The notes under the pieces: model-generated | Told to the model about the DNA's origin: nothing | What the model saw: the letters and a program-made list of their open reading frames with translations, nothing else | Database searches by the model: none | Part shown: positions 1-12,975 of the stretch, in pieces | Position numbering within the stretch: position 1 is the stretch's first letter | How the letters are laid out: every line of letters begins with the position of its first letter | NCBI GenBank assembly: GCA_038373885.1 | Contig: JAWZYV010011901.1 | Span: 1 to 64,000 of the forward strand | Reading direction: 5' to 3' | Length of the DNA stretch: 64,000 nt | Source of the DNA: Cheiracanthium punctorium | Lineage: Eukaryota; Arthropoda; Arachnida; Araneae; Cheiracanthiidae | Made by a program: the position numbers and the translations under genes

Positions 1-1470
1 TGGATATTTATTTTACTATAGGTATGTTGATTTTTAATTAATTACGCATTTATTTTAACCTTGTTTTACATATTAATTATTAATGGGTTATTTATTAAAT
101 CGTGAATTTCTATTTTCATTTTCGAAGTTATTTTTAAAATGTCCTTTCTGTTATTTTAATAATGAGCTAAGTGCGTATCCGGAACAATTAATTATAATTC
201 CTTAGAATCGCTGAGTGCATTTATTGTTTTTAATGCGTACTTTCTGCTCCAGAAACTTCAAATAAACTAACATTATTTTGTCTAAAAGTTGCTTAAGTGA
301 TTCATTTTTAAACATCGCGTATTTTCGATGTTTTCGGCTTGCGTGCCCGTGGTCTGAAAATTGCTGGGTGTTTTTTATTTGCTTATTATTCCTTAAAAGT
401 TTAAATTTTTCTAGTGTTTGATTAATTGAATATTTCTTAAAATCACATATTTTTAAGGCTTTTGTTTGTGTGCCAATTTTCCAAACACAGGAATTTTTTT
501 TTTTTTTTTTCAGGAATTTTTTTCTAAGTTATTTCTATCTTTAATGCGATTTTCAATTTATTCCTGTAAAATATTTCTAAGTGTTATTTTTTTAGTGCCG
601 TATTTTTGGTGTCTCAAGTTAGTTTCGCATTTTCAAAACACGGGCAAACCGCGGCGAAAAAGGGGGCATGGCACTTTTTTAGAAGACGGGGGTACATCGG
701 AGGAAAAGGGGGCGTGGCAAAAACCAAGATGGCGGAGCGGGTCCCTGAACCTTACTCGTCCCATCAGCTGGATGGTGCGACCTTCTTTAAAGGCCTGGGG
801 AGAACCCTGTTACTGTAATATCAATTAGTAGTATTAAATAAACTAAAGGGAACAAAATTGTATAGAGAAAATGGTACAGAAAGAGCCTGCTTTATTAAAA
901 AATAGCAAAATAATTATAAAAATTTCAAAAGCCTGGCGGGGGTTTTAATAAATATCATATGATATCAAAAAAAAGTTTCTCAAATGAAGGGTCTTACTAT
1001 TCAACTATTTCCACCAGAGGTGGTTAAAAAATTTGTTTAATAAAAAAAATAAAAACATAGAATTTTAGATATTTGGTGAAAATTCATGGGCCTGGTGGGG
1101 GGTCTTAGTATAGTTTAATTTCAAAACAAATTTTTTTTACCGACATTTAGTGTCAATACACAACTTTTCCCACCACAGGCGATTTTGATTTTAAAAAAAA
1201 GGGGAGTAATTCAGTTACCGAGTGTCGCCTATTTTTGGCGACTTTTTTTTCTCGCCAACACCCGCTACTTGGCGCTTTTTTTTTTTGTCGCCAAATTTTT
1301 CACGTGTGAAACACCATTTTAGAATACGATAAAATAATACAACATGTTGAGCACTGTCAGGAAATACAAATTACTTTAACACATTAAAATTCCACAGATA
1401 TTCCACTAAAAAAAAAAAACAATAAAACAAAATACACCATCCATACTTAACACTAAAAATTGTCAGCAAA
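1..1470. other. AT-rich intergenic DNA, no gene seen
   Basis: No protein-like ORF is recognisable here. A GC-richer patch near 630-760 resembles a stretch around 62290-62400: both have a segment about a ...ACTCGTCCCA... core with 'atggcggag' or 'atggcagct' before it, so it is probably a dispersed repeat. Around 1215-1300 several TGGCG/CGCCA motifs are interspersed with T runs, similar in flavour to the CGCCAAATTTGGCG-rich repeat near 15 kb. Confidence 0.5.
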
Positions 1471-1545
1471 TTCAGTAACAGGCAATTAAAAATGAGCAAA
1501 CAGTAAACCACTTTTAACTAAAAAAATTTCAGAATATTAAGCAAT

Positions 1546-1921
1546 CTAGTTCTACAGCTATGTAAACTATGCAACCAGTGGACCGTTTTTAACTAAAAAA
1601 ACCTCAGTGGATTCAGCAACCTAGTTGTACAGCTATGTAAACTATGCAACCAGTGGACCGTTTTTAACTAAAAAAACCTCAGTGGATTCAGCAACCTAGT
1701 TGTACAGCTATGTAAACTATGCAACCAGTGGACCGTTTTTAACTAAAAAAACCTCAGTGGATTCACCAACCTAGTTGTACAGCTATGTAAACTAGGCAAC
1801 CAGTAAACCGTTTTTAACTAAAACAACAACAGTGAATTAAGCAACCTACTCATATAGCTAATGTAAACTGGGCAAACACAGGCCCGTTTTCAACTCAAAA
1901 CAACATCGGTGGATTAAATAA
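1546..1921. repeat. 75-bp tandem repeat array, about 5 units
   Basis: The word CTAGTTSTACAGCTATGTAA recurs at 1546, 1621, 1696 and 1771, exactly 75 bp apart, with a more diverged unit at 1846. Each unit contains 'gcaaccagtggaccg' and 'tttttaactaaaa'. The three central units (1546-1770) are nearly identical and the flanking ones are diverged, the usual pattern for a minisatellite grown by unequal exchange. A degenerate unit may extend the array to about 1470 and 1970. There is no coding potential. Confidence 0.9.
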
Positions 1922-2491
1922 CCTACTTATACACATTTACAATTCACATTGAAAACCTTAAGCAATTGCAAAAACTCTTTAAAAAAAAACACTTACCTTT
2001 ATCTAAAGAAACTCCTGAAAAATATCCAAAACGCACAACAGCTAATAACATAACACCAAAACGCTTTCTTTTACTAACCACAAAACCAACATATACTAAC
2101 CACACACCAAACACCAATAACACAAAACCAGAACTGACTCACCGATTTCAAATTTCCTCGTTTTAAAACCTCGGTTTACCGATTACAGTTAAATTGCCTT
2201 AACCAATCACAAAATCCCTTTACCAAACATCCTGGTATCGTTTAATGAACCCACCGAGCGTTTTTTCATCAAACTACAGCATCATCCAACACCTCAACTC
2301 AATCTACACAGGTTACAACAGACATCTGACTCTAAGGCTAAAGTAAACAAACTTTCGACCAAACTCCAAGCTTGGCGACACATCGGCGCTTGGCAAGGAC
2401 ACCCGGTAATTGAATTTCCCCCAAAAAAAGTGAAAATGATCCACCTTATAATACATTGCTGTTAAAAAAAAAAAAAAAAAAAAAAAAGAAA

Positions 2492-2782
2492 GGTACGATA
2501 CTCATGTATTATCCTGGCTGTCATACCCGCCAAACTATTTTTTTTGTCAAATGCGCTGGCAAACTGCTGCCAATCGTATTCTGAACCATCAATAATTTCA
2601 TGTGTCCAGCAATATCTTGGCAAAAAATTGCTAGCCTTGGCGGACTGCCGGGATAATATGGCGGCCCGCCAAGACGAGCAATTCTACGCCAAGATAAATG
2701 CCGGGACACATGAAATTACTGATCTTTCAGAATACGATTGGCAACAGTTTGCCAGCATATTTGAAGATAATACATAAGTACC
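2492..2782. mobile_element. Foldback (long-TIR) MITE
   Basis: The two halves are near inverted copies. The left half contains GGCAAACTGCTGCCAATCGT and ATTTCATGTGTCC; the right half contains their complements in reverse order (ACGATTGGCAACAGTTTGCC, GGACACATGAAAT). The outer ends GGTAC...ATGTATTATC (2492-2512) and GATAATACATAAGTACC (2766-2782) also pair. The left arm has about 25 extra bases. No transposase is encoded. Two ORFs in this stretch (77 aa on +, 62 aa on -) are by-products of the palindrome. A partial relative lies at 56876-56985. Confidence 0.85.
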
Positions 2783-3218
2783 AAAAGAAATATAGTACAT
2801 CAAAATAAATGGCGACATTAATTTGTGTACAAGCCAGAACAGTACAAAAAGGATGACACAGAGTCACAAATCCAGACAAAGATTCTGCAGGGTGCATAAA
2901 ATGTTTTTGTCTCCTTTTTCTTGTAAATTCATTTGAATTTACAAAATAAGTCAATCTTCTATAGTGTAAATATATGGGGTGGCACATGGCCCTGTCTAAA
3001 ATCTGCCAATGGATACTTAAGCTGTTCCAAGCAAACATATCAAGTGCTTTCAAAAATGCAGAACTGAAGAGCTCTGCAAAATCTGTAAATGCATATTGAT
3101 ATGCAATACCTTTGGCAGCTCAACAATCAATGTAGGAAAGATAATGTATAGAAATAGAATTTGAACTTTTTTTTGTATAAATTGTGAGGTCACGGTATAC
3201 AAATAAGTGTTACTTATT

Positions 3219-4323
3219 CAGGGTGGCTGCAGAAATTGAGAAAAAAAGTTCCCTGATTTTTCCCTGACTATCTTTATCAAATTTCCAGAACTAATTATAT
3301 TTATATACATGCCATAATCTTTCATGTAAATCACCATTGTGTATCATGCACCAACAGATGAATGCTTCATATTGGGAAATAAATAAGAGAAAACCACAAA
3401 AATACTTAATATTAATAAAATTGTAGTTCAATTTCATAAATCCAAACATGAAATTTAGTTGAACACTAAAAGACCGAGCCCGAGCAATATTATTTAATTT
3501 GGAGCCCGAGCCCGAAATTTCAGCTAAAGATAAAAAAAAATTCAATTACTTCATTGATAGAATACAATAAATTTTGCCGTTTGTGCAAATTAAAGACAAA
3601 TATAGTTGCAAACTCCCAATGCACTTTCTAATTCTTTGTATCCATCCTGTATCAAAAAATGTCGGATCTCATGACTTACTAAGGAATATAAACCGCCGTT
3701 CTAAAATACCCAAAGAGCTTCACGCACCTTCTAGATGCCCGTGCCGCTATTTTTATTTGTTTATTTATTTATTTATCTTTTATAAGTACTTTTATTTTCC
3801 TCAAGAATCACTTTTTAAAATCTGTTTTAAGCAACTTGTTCAATAAAGGAGAAATTTTTCATGAGCCCGAGCCCGAACACAATTGTGAATTACAGAGCCC
3901 GAGCCCGGTTCGGGCTCGGGCTTGGGATGAGCCCGTCTCATCTCTAATTCACATGCCGATATGATTAGCAGATCCGGTTTCTAGTATGATCCGCATTTCA
4001 GAACGAGTCCGAATGCATGCGCTTTTTCGGATTCGTATAGTGATAGTACCTACATCACTTGAGTCTCGGATTCATATTTCTATGTTCTCGTATGATCTGT
4101 ATTCTGGTTTTTGGATTCCTAAAATGTCTGCATCAGTTGAGTATCGTATAATCCGGAACGGAGCCGCGAGTCAGAAGCTGATTGACAACTAAAAACGATC
4201 TAGTTTACTAGGCAACAACGAAATTTCCCTGATTTTTAAATATTTTTATAAAATTCCATGATTTTTCCAGATTGATAAAATACCCTGATTTTTCCATGAT
4301 TTCCCTGATCTGTCGACACCCTG
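3219..4323. mobile_element. Non-autonomous DNA transposon, TIR CAGGGTGGCTGCAGA, 5-bp TSD TTATT
   Basis: The element starts CAGGGTGGCTGCAGA and ends TCTGTCGACACCCTG, flanked by TTATT on both sides (3214-3218 and 4324-4328). Just inside the ends are repeats of 'ccctgattttt' and their complements. The interior shares words such as 'gtatgatctgtat' (inverted) with the 34525-35159 element, so they are one family. It contains a second repeat with GAGCCCGAGCCCG motifs (about 3471-3947). No transposase ORF is visible. The 5-bp duplication fits some hAT groups, but the superfamily is unproven. Confidence 0.8.
3471..3947. repeat. GAGCCC-rich repeat nested inside the 3219-4323 element
   Basis: Hexamer-type GAGCCC/GGGCTC repeats occur at 3475-3525 and at 3862-3935, ending in 'gatgagcccgtctcatctct'. 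The spacing and the clustering at both ends suggest a separate small element that inserted into the larger TIR element. Exact borders and a duplication could not be fixed. Confidence 0.5.
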
Positions 4324-4329
4324 TTATTA

Positions 4330-5445
4330 GTGCGAAGCATAAATAGTTAAACATGGGATGTGTATCTTCACTTCGAATACTGTGTACAACCAAAAACTAA
4401 ATTGTTGAATTTTATATGACTTTTTAAAAAGTACCTTTCAATTGCTTCAATAATGGATGGCTTACAGACATTTTGCAAACTGTGAATATAAATGACCAAG
4501 AATATTGCAGTTACTGTTATTTATTGTTTTTTATAAAGTTATTTTCAGTCATTGTACAGGAATATGCAAGCAGAAAACATTAGAGGATTGATTTATATTA
4601 AGAGGGGCGAAAATATTTTCAATTCCCCAGATTGCTCAAATTCAAATCGATAATTCAACACGATTTGTTTTAACTTTCTCAAGCTAAGTTTGTCTGCGCA
4701 TTAGCTTTGTACATATGCGCTCATAAAACACTTGGTCTTATCATTTCTCCAAGGTCTTATCGCAAATGCAACCTTTGTTTACATACATTACGCAATAGTT
4801 GCCATCTATTTGACAGAAATTTTAATTTTAAATTTCTTATATAAACAAACCCAGAATGCTTACTTTATCAATAATTTTAGTCAGATCATTTTATCTTTCA
4901 TCATAATTTTAGTTATTTTATTAATTTTAATCGTGCATCGATATAAATCAGATTTTCTTTTTTTTTTTTTTTCCTTTCAAACTAGAAAATTTGGACCAAT
5001 CAAATTGGTTGTATGCGGGGATCATTCCTGTATTTATCCCCGTGTCCACTTGGCTTACCGTATTTGTTTTGTTGATGTAAGTATCAAATTTTTTAGTTAT
5101 GTCACCGTCGTTTATGTTTCATTTTAAAATATGAGCTTTATTATTATCTCACATAATGGATTTGCCGAACACTTAATTGGAATGTGTTTGTGGTCTGTAT
5201 GCAACACAGAATGGTGCATGCTACAGACAATTTTGTCGGTATACGAACACCAATTCACTGTATCCAAGAGTATAAAATGTAAAACTATGTGATCTAAGTA
5301 AGAGTGCATGAATCCTCTACAAATTCCAAGTCATTGTTAACACGAATTTCAAATTTAAAGTCCGGATCCAAGAAATTACATGTACCGTTTTGAAGCCATA
5401 TAGGCACCATATCGTCACAATTGCATTTTACTTTTATACTAAAAT
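4330..5445. other. Intergenic DNA upstream of B4GALT7
   Basis: This should contain the B4GALT7 promoter and 5' UTR, but no TATA box, initiator or splice acceptor is clear enough to annotate. The 131-aa ORF at 4732-5127 is T-rich and low in complexity, and I do not regard it as a gene. Confidence 0.4.
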
Positions 5446-6333
5446 ATGATATCCACAAAAAAATATATCGTAGGCTTGCTATTTTTGCTATGTTTATCCG
5501 TTATGTTATCCCTTTTAATAGCAATTTCTTCTATGTCTTATACTTGTCCGGACAAAAGTAATTTATTATCTACCCCTGGTGATGATACCAGCTGGGGCGT
5601 TCATCGTCTTGCAGTAATCGTGCCGTTTCGAAACAGATTTGAAGAACTTTTAGAGTTTGCTCCTCATTTACATAAATTTCTGAATGCTCAGAAAATTCGG
5701 CATATCATTTACATTATGAATCAGGTCGACAAGCTTCGATTTAACCGTGCATCACTTATTAACGTCGGGCATCTTATCAGTCGAAAGGACTGTGATTACT
5801 TAGCTATGCATGATGTTGATTTGTTGCCATTAAATCCTAAGTTAAGTTATTCATATCCCAATAATGGACCTTTCCATGTTGCGTCACCTGAGTTTCACCC
5901 CAAATATCACTATTCAACTTTCGTCGGAGGTATTCTTCTGCTTACAAGAGAGCAATTCGAATCTGTTAATGGTTTATCCAATCGGTATTGGGGCTGGGGC
6001 TTGGAAGATGATGAATTCTTCGCTCGAATGAAAGATGCGAGACTGAATGTTAGTCGTCCTTCTAATATCAGCAGTGGAATCCACAATACTTTCAGACACA
6101 TACACGACCGCTCAGTGAGGAGGAGAGACACAGCACGGCTATACAACCAAAAAGAAGCAACAAGAAAACGGGATCGAGTAACTGGACTTGCTGATGTACA
6201 ATATACAATAGTATCTGATTATCATCTAACTATTGACTCTGCACCTATAAGATTATTTAATGTGAAACTGATATGCAACCATACATTAACACCTTGGTGT
6301 GAAAACAAAGTAATGAATGCTAAAAAAAATTGA
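5446..6333 (+). CDS. B4GALT7: Beta-1,4-galactosyltransferase 7 (xylosylprotein 4-beta-galactosyltransferase)
   Basis: Transfers galactose from UDP-Gal to xylose in the tetrasaccharide linker of heparan and chondroitin sulfate proteoglycans, in the Golgi lumen (family knowledge). The 295-residue product is a typical type II membrane enzyme: short basic N-terminus, one hydrophobic anchor at about residues 8-30, then the catalytic domain. Visible family marks are HRLAVIVPFRNRFEELL near residue 53, FNRASLINVG, the metal-binding DVD at 123-125, GPFHVASPE, WGWGLEDDEFF from 182, and the FRHIHD histidines (H218, H220) before a PWC motif near the C-terminus. Length is close to the human enzyme (327 aa), which has a longer stem. 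The start is the ATG directly before the anchor. The whole ORF is one exon, whereas the human gene has several introns. No defect in a key residue is seen. Confidence 0.96.
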   Translation: MISTKKYIVGLLFLLCLSVMLSLLIAISSMSYTCPDKSNLLSTPGDDTSWGVHRLAVIVPFRNRFEELLEFAPHLHKFLNAQKIRHIIYIMNQVDKLRFNRASLINVGHLISRKDCDYLAMHDVDLLPLNPKLSYSYPNNGPFHVASPEFHPKYHYSTFVGGILLLTREQFESVNGLSNRYWGWGLEDDEFFARMKDARLNVSRPSNISSGIHNTFRHIHDRSVRRRDTARLYNQKEATRKRDRVTGLADVQYTIVSDYHLTIDSAPIRLFNVKLICNHTLTPWCENKVMNAKKN

Positions 6334-9300
6334 TATGAATGCAATCTCAGAAATTTTGAATCTGTAACTTCTCTTGACAGGGCTTCGATATCATCCCTTT
6401 TTGGCATTATAAATGGTATATGTTAATGACTAGCCATTGTTTACCTTTTGCTTGGACATGAAATTTCAATTTAGTTTTTATGGGGTTTCTTAGTATTATT
6501 GTATTTAGTGCTGTGTAATTTAGGTTTAATTTTATATTTAATAATTGAAGTGCCTACTGCAAAATGGAGGTACCTCTGTCCTACAGGAGTTTGAAGTTGC
6601 ATGTACTACCTTGCAGTCTAAAACAATTTCTTTTGTTTAGTACCAAAATTATGTAGTTCCATTCATTAGTTTTTGTGAGACTCAAGTGATGTTTAATTAA
6701 TTTGTGTTCAATCCATGAATGTTTATGACTGTTTTCTACAAACTTTTATAGTTGAAGCTACCTCTTTTTTTGCAGCAAATCCTTCAAGTGCTTTAGAAAT
6801 TTATTAGTAACTGGGAAGAGGGCAGAACTTTCTCATGAAATGAATATCAACTGGCAATCAAGTGAATCAAAAATCTGTAAATATATATAACACAAACTTA
6901 TGTACATTTCTGATTTTTTTTTTAAAGAACTATATGAAAATAAATGGCAACATTAATTTGTGCCAAATTAGAACAATCCCTAAAAAGGATGATGTTGAAG
7001 AGCTGCTAGTATTTTCTTAGCAAATTTCTTTTGTACATACGACATTTTTAATGCCACTATATTAGTATCTTGGCAAATTCTACATTTAGTTGTAAGTTTT
7101 ACATAATTAATTGGATTTTGTCTTGATTGTCAATTATTTGTATGAATATTAGTTAAATTATAGAATGTTCACCAACTTCAAAATGGAAGACTTGAAATTT
7201 CAGTGAAATTTGTTAAATTATCAAGCTAAGTAAAAATTAAGAGCATTCTTCATATTAATGTTTCTTCTAGCAATTTTCAAAAGGTGTATCAGTGCCATAT
7301 TCCTTGTGTTAAGTTCTAAATGCAGAATTTAAGAATACAAAGTTGGAAATTTGGAGCAAAAAAGTAGACATTAATAAAATTTGACAATTTCTCAATTGTC
7401 AAAATGTCCTAGCTAACTGTGATATCAGTAACATTTATTTTGTTTGCATGTATAAAAATAGATAGTGCAAAGACTTGTAAAGAGTGCTCCACAAATATTG
7501 GTTTATACAAATTCACTGGTACCAACTTGTCAAAAATATTGAGGGGCTGTTTTTTTAAACAGACTTCTTACCTTCCATTGACCACATACGACCAGTGAGG
7601 CTCAGAAATATTTAGAATTAAATGCTTAAAGTTGGATATTGTTATACATTTTTTTTTTGTTTAAATTGAAAAATTTAGGCATTTTTTATCCTCTAAATAA
7701 GTAACTGCAGTCTAACTATTATAAATACATAGCAGCTAAGTTGGTCTGTTGTAATCTTTTAACTCTGCTAACTTGGCTGAACTTTGTCTTTCCCCTTTTT
7801 ATACAGCAATAAAATATGATGTAAGGAGGCATTTCTGAAATTACTATTAGGGTCTGTTAATTATACATATGATAAACCTCTTGATAATGATAAAAGCTAT
7901 TTAGATTATCTTCACATGTGGCTTTGTTCAGTTAAAAATTTTTTCACCCTTAATGCCATGAATAGGTAACTTTTGCAATTTTAAGATGATATTATTGGGA
8001 CTGCTCAGAACACCCCTTGAAAAAATATTGGAGGGACTAAAGCCCCCTCAATCCTAATGAATTTGGCACCTATGTACAAACTTTTCAAAGAAGGGAGGAA
8101 ACATCAGAAGGATTCAGAGTTGTGCGGAAATAAGAAATTAAAAATGTTTTCATGAGACAGTTTATAATCATTCTACAAAAAATGTTAAAATATTTGTTAA
8201 TTTTCCTTATTAATTTTTGTTAAAAAAATATATATTCTCTAAAATTTGCGTCATTCAAAATGAAACATTATTTAAGTGATTGATTTTAGTTCAGTATTTT
8301 TTAAAGAAATACAGGTAAGTTTTGGCAGTAATTTTATTGAGCTTTTCTTTCTCATAAAATTTGTACTAAAAATAACAGGACTCCTGTATTCACATAATAC
8401 TAATAACTAAGGCATTGATATAAAATGTATGAAAAATGATTGATTGGATTAGATTATTATTAATCTTGTTCACATTTAAAATTAATAAAAGGATATTTTG
8501 AAAAGACGACTGCATTTAAAACCAGCACTTTTGCATTAAGAATGCACCAGTGCTAATGTGTCAAGAATAGCAACTTTGTGTCTACTTTTTTTAACAATGA
8601 AACAGCACCAACATTTTTTATTGCCAAAGAGTGGTGCCTTTTTAATGAAAAAGTACCCTACAGCCTTTTATCAAATGATTTACCTATGCAAAATGTAAAT
8701 TAACTACTAATTTCAAGGCCTGTGTGTTTAGTTTTCTCCTTTACAGATTTCAAACAATTTTTTGTAAATTGAAAATTTGGACACTCATAGCCTTCTGTCA
8801 TTAACAAATAAGAATATAGTTTTCACTTTTATTTGTAGTAAAATACAAATATTTGTATACTTCTTCATTTTAAAGTTGCAACTATATTAAATCTTGAATA
8901 TTGAGGTTTATATTTATTTGAACTTACTTTCTTGAATTTTAGATTGGTTGGTGGAACCCAAGATAAGTTATCTGTGGTTATCTGAATTGGGCTTCCTCAA
9001 CTATTTAATATTCTATAGCACAAACATTTACAATTTTTGCCTGTATGAAACAGTAATGAATCAACAGATAAAGAACTGTTTCACCAAAATTATTTAGAAG
9101 TTTATTTTCCTTTTCTATTTTTATTCTAAAGAAATGTTTGATTTGTGATATTTGGTATTTAATCAAATTATTTTTTTACACCTAATTTGAATATAGAATT
9201 TTATTTTTTTTAGATATGTGATATTGAATCTGCATTATCTACTCCTAAAATCACAAGTCATCATTAGTTTAAAAATACAAGCAATTGAAATCTATTGTTA

Positions 9301-12300
9301 CTGGATAGCTTTTTTGAATATTTCTAGAGTATATGTGTGTATGGGGGAAGGAGTCTTTAGCCCTTGTAGCAGGCTCGTGCAAAAACAACAAATTTTCTAG
9401 AGAGAGCTTCCACCCAGCTCTACTGAGTTATGCCAATGCTTGAACCCTAGCGAATTTAAAAATAAAAAAATCCATCTTTTTTTTCTGTTATCAGCTGTTA
9501 TGAACTCAAAAATGACAAAATACAGTGAAAGAAAGATTGATTTTACTTTTAAAAAGTGCCCTTTCAGTTCCCAACAAAGAGTACCTTGCTTATGTTTTTG
9601 CTGTTGGGAATTAACTTATAATAAAAACATATGATTCATTTCTGCTGTTCATCTGGCTGACAAAATTTCCTAGAGTGATCATTCTGTTAACAAAATGTTT
9701 TAGAAAAGTCTAATAGCCGAAACATTCTAGTCAGTGTAGCTTTAAGAAATAGCTAAAAATAAAGTACTTTTACAGGAACTCTCGTTTTTTATATTAACCC
9801 TAGAATACTGCTGGGGTCATTTGACCCAGTCTCTTTCATTGTGCATCATAAATAGCATAATTTTAGTTATAATATAAACATGTTCTTGCCTCTTACGCTT
9901 TATCAAAAACTTAATTCAGTTTTCATCACGCTCCTATTTATTAACGTGATTTTTATATTAATAGTGTACTAATTTGAATTCTTGGTTTGGTATGTTACAC
10001 TAATGTTTAAATATTGTTGTTGTCAAACTCATAATCTCACATTTTTTTGTTCTGCTCTAGTCATGTTTGCATAGTTAAGCCTTTTTTTCTTACCTAAAGC
10101 TATTTCTCCAAAGCAGAGTTTGTATAATTAATGGTAGTCCAAATATGAACCATCTACAAATACACACCTGCAAGTTGAAAACTATACCAAATAGCTGATG
10201 GTGCTGTATAATATCAGATCTTTCGAAAATATTTTGTTTTTAAAGAATTTTTGTATGCCATTCAAGAAATCATAAAATATTACCTTTACTAACAGTTTTT
10301 AATATTGCTACTATTTATAAGCTCAGTAATTAAATTCTACTAAATCCTCTTTGGATTTTTAGAAAGAACATTTGTTAATGTACCCTGCCTTATTTTCTAG
10401 GTTTAACCTTTAATACATTTCCTGTGTCATGTAATCTCAATGATTTTCACAAAATGTTTATGGATTTGCGTTCTTCTGTATCCTCCATGGAAAAAGGAGA
10501 AAACACTATTTATTTCATTTTTGAACTGATGCTTTTGAAACAAGCATTTTTATTTATTTATTTTATTTTATTTTTTTTTCAAATTTTTAGCTCTACAGAT
10601 TTTCTTTTCTTACTAAGCAAAATTTATTTTATCTTTTTTGTTGAAAATAGTTTTTACAATAACTATCTACTTATTTTAAACTTTGTTTCTATGCAACAAC
10701 ATTCCTAAGTGGTCATCAAAAATGTCCATTGAATTGCAGGACAGTGGTAAAAATTTAAAAAACTGGCTGTAAGAATGTAAGATGTTGAACTGCTAATAAT
10801 CGCCTTCCACTTTTATTTAATTTATTTTTAAAAAACAATTGGCCTACATTGGCTGGGGATCTTATCTACAATATCAGTTACAAGGGTTATTCCGGTCAAT
10901 TTTTAAAAAAATTTATTTATTTAAAGAATGCACAAAAATTGAACACAAGTTCAGAGTTGCACAAAAAAACCCATTATTAGATATGCCATTTTATGCGCAA
11001 ATATATTACTTTACTTGGGGGGGGGGGGAGGAACATAGGTGGCTCATGCAGGGAGGCAACTGCCTTTTCACTTCTAAGAGTAAAGAGGCCTTGCCCCTCC
11101 ACTTTTCAAAGTTCAAAAGTAACAACACAACAAAAAATTATGGAGGAAGACTCAATGCACAAACTGAGAGAAGGAGTATAAGTAAGAGTTCACCTCTGAT
11201 AGTCATTTAATCAATAATTAGATAAGATCATTAAATTAATAATGACGTTTAAATTTCAATAATACAGCCCAATTTTACACAAGTGAAAAAAAGCTGTAGC
11301 CCCCACCCACATGCATTTTTTTTTTTTTTTTTTATCCTCGACTTTCTTGGTACACCCCTACACCCTCCCTCTTGATCTGCCTTTGATCAGTCATAAATAT
11401 AGCATATAATGAAAATTCTTAACAGTGATTTTTATAACATAATAGATAGAATATTATGAAGGCTAGCCAAAAGACGGTATAAAATAATTTGCTACTCAAG
11501 ATGCACCAAAAGTAGTTAGTTTAGAGCCAAATGTTCAGCTATTTCAAAATATTTGTTTTACTATCTTTCCTCTTCTAGTTTTATTTCATCTGCATTGTAA
11601 GGAAATCAATAGCAATGTTTTTTTTTTTTGACTAGCCCTCACTTTCATTGCTGTTTAAATATTTAATAAATGGAAACAGTACTTTTTGTGTAGTTTTAGC
11701 ATTTACAATATTGTACTGCAAACATTTATCAAATCTGCAATTTTTTATAGTTGATTGATCAAGTGCATGTGTATACCACTCTTCTCCATAGACGGTTGGT
11801 GCACCAAGAAAGTGGGGGTAAAAAACATCATCTATCTTACAATTTAATGTATGATTTTAAGAAATTTCTTATTGATTATGCTTCCATTATGGCAATGTGA
11901 TGTGTATTTGCTACATTATTTAGTAAAAGCATATTCATATACCATTTTTCTTTCAATAAATAAATTTGTAATGTTTTTTTGTTTTTTTTTAATAGTGTTG
12001 TATTTATTTGTTGTAACTTAATAAATATTTTTAATTATAATATTATGTGGCATTACTTACATTATCAAGATTTAATTATCATCAGCAAGAACATTTTCCA
12101 AGAATTGTGAGAAAATCAGAAATAATTACAAACATTTGTGCTAACACAGTGTAGTGTTTCTTCACAAATGAAAAGTCAAAATAAAGGAAAATTTATTTTT
12201 TGCTGGATCGAATCATGCATGTTAGATCACAAACTTAGATGTCTAAATAGTGGCTGTTCCATTTGCTCTTGACAATGTTTCTTCCCAAGAGCATAAAATT

Positions 12301-12975
12301 GAATAAACAAAAAATTATTTATTTTATAAAGATGCTGAAATAGAAGTTTGATTTAATGGATAAGAGCTAAATTAAGCTTCTATATTATAATGAAAAAAAT
12401 ATGCTGAAAAAAAAAAAAAAAAGCATAGAAAACAAACTAATTTCTTTCAATAGATATGAGAATCATCTCTCTATTAGGAGGAGCTAAATATTCTCTCCTT
12501 ACAAAATTATAGAAAAGTAAGTATGAAACTTAATGGAAGGAAAATTGTAGATAAAACCAAATGTAGTCATTCTAAAGTAATGATTCCCAACATCTGTAGA
12601 CTAGCTAAGATATGGAAAATATTCCTTGTATCAGCATCAGGCAAAAATAATAAATTATAATATTTAGTTAGATCAGCATTTGCAGCTGATTATTCTTTTA
12701 TAAAAATTTGATATACAGAGACCTGCAGTAAGGTGTCACAGACCAATATCAGTAGTTGGGAAACACTGTTCTAAAAAGCAAAAAACAAGGTCAACTGAAA
12801 AGATAATAAAATGTATGAAAAAAGAATAAAAGTTAGAAGTTATATAAAGCAGCAGGTTGAGGGTAACACTTAATAAAATTATTAAAGAAGAGGTAAAACA
12901 GGAAGAGAATACACAGCAAAATATGTAAATAGACAAAATTACAGAAAATTGTTTTTCTCTCTTGATTTTGGATTA
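6334..12975. other. Long AT-rich region without recognisable genes
   Basis: The first few hundred bases are probably the B4GALT7 3' UTR. A segment at about 6935-7000 (aataaatggcaacattaatttgtg) resembles 2800-2850, so a diverged repeat is present. The rest has only short, low-complexity ORFs, poly(T) and poly(A) runs, and a (G)n tract at 11019-11028. I see no transposase, tRNA or conserved protein in any frame. Confidence 0.5.

Noticed and set aside
2544..2777. 77-aa ORF and its 62-aa minus-strand partner
   Set aside because: Both are reading frames through the arms of the foldback MITE.
4732..5127. 131-aa ORF
   Set aside because: T-rich, mostly F/I/L/Y, low complexity; no motif, and it runs through a poly(T) tract.
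10839..11210. 123-aa ORF
   Set aside because: Runs through a poly(G) tract and A-rich segments; no recognisable domain or splice context.
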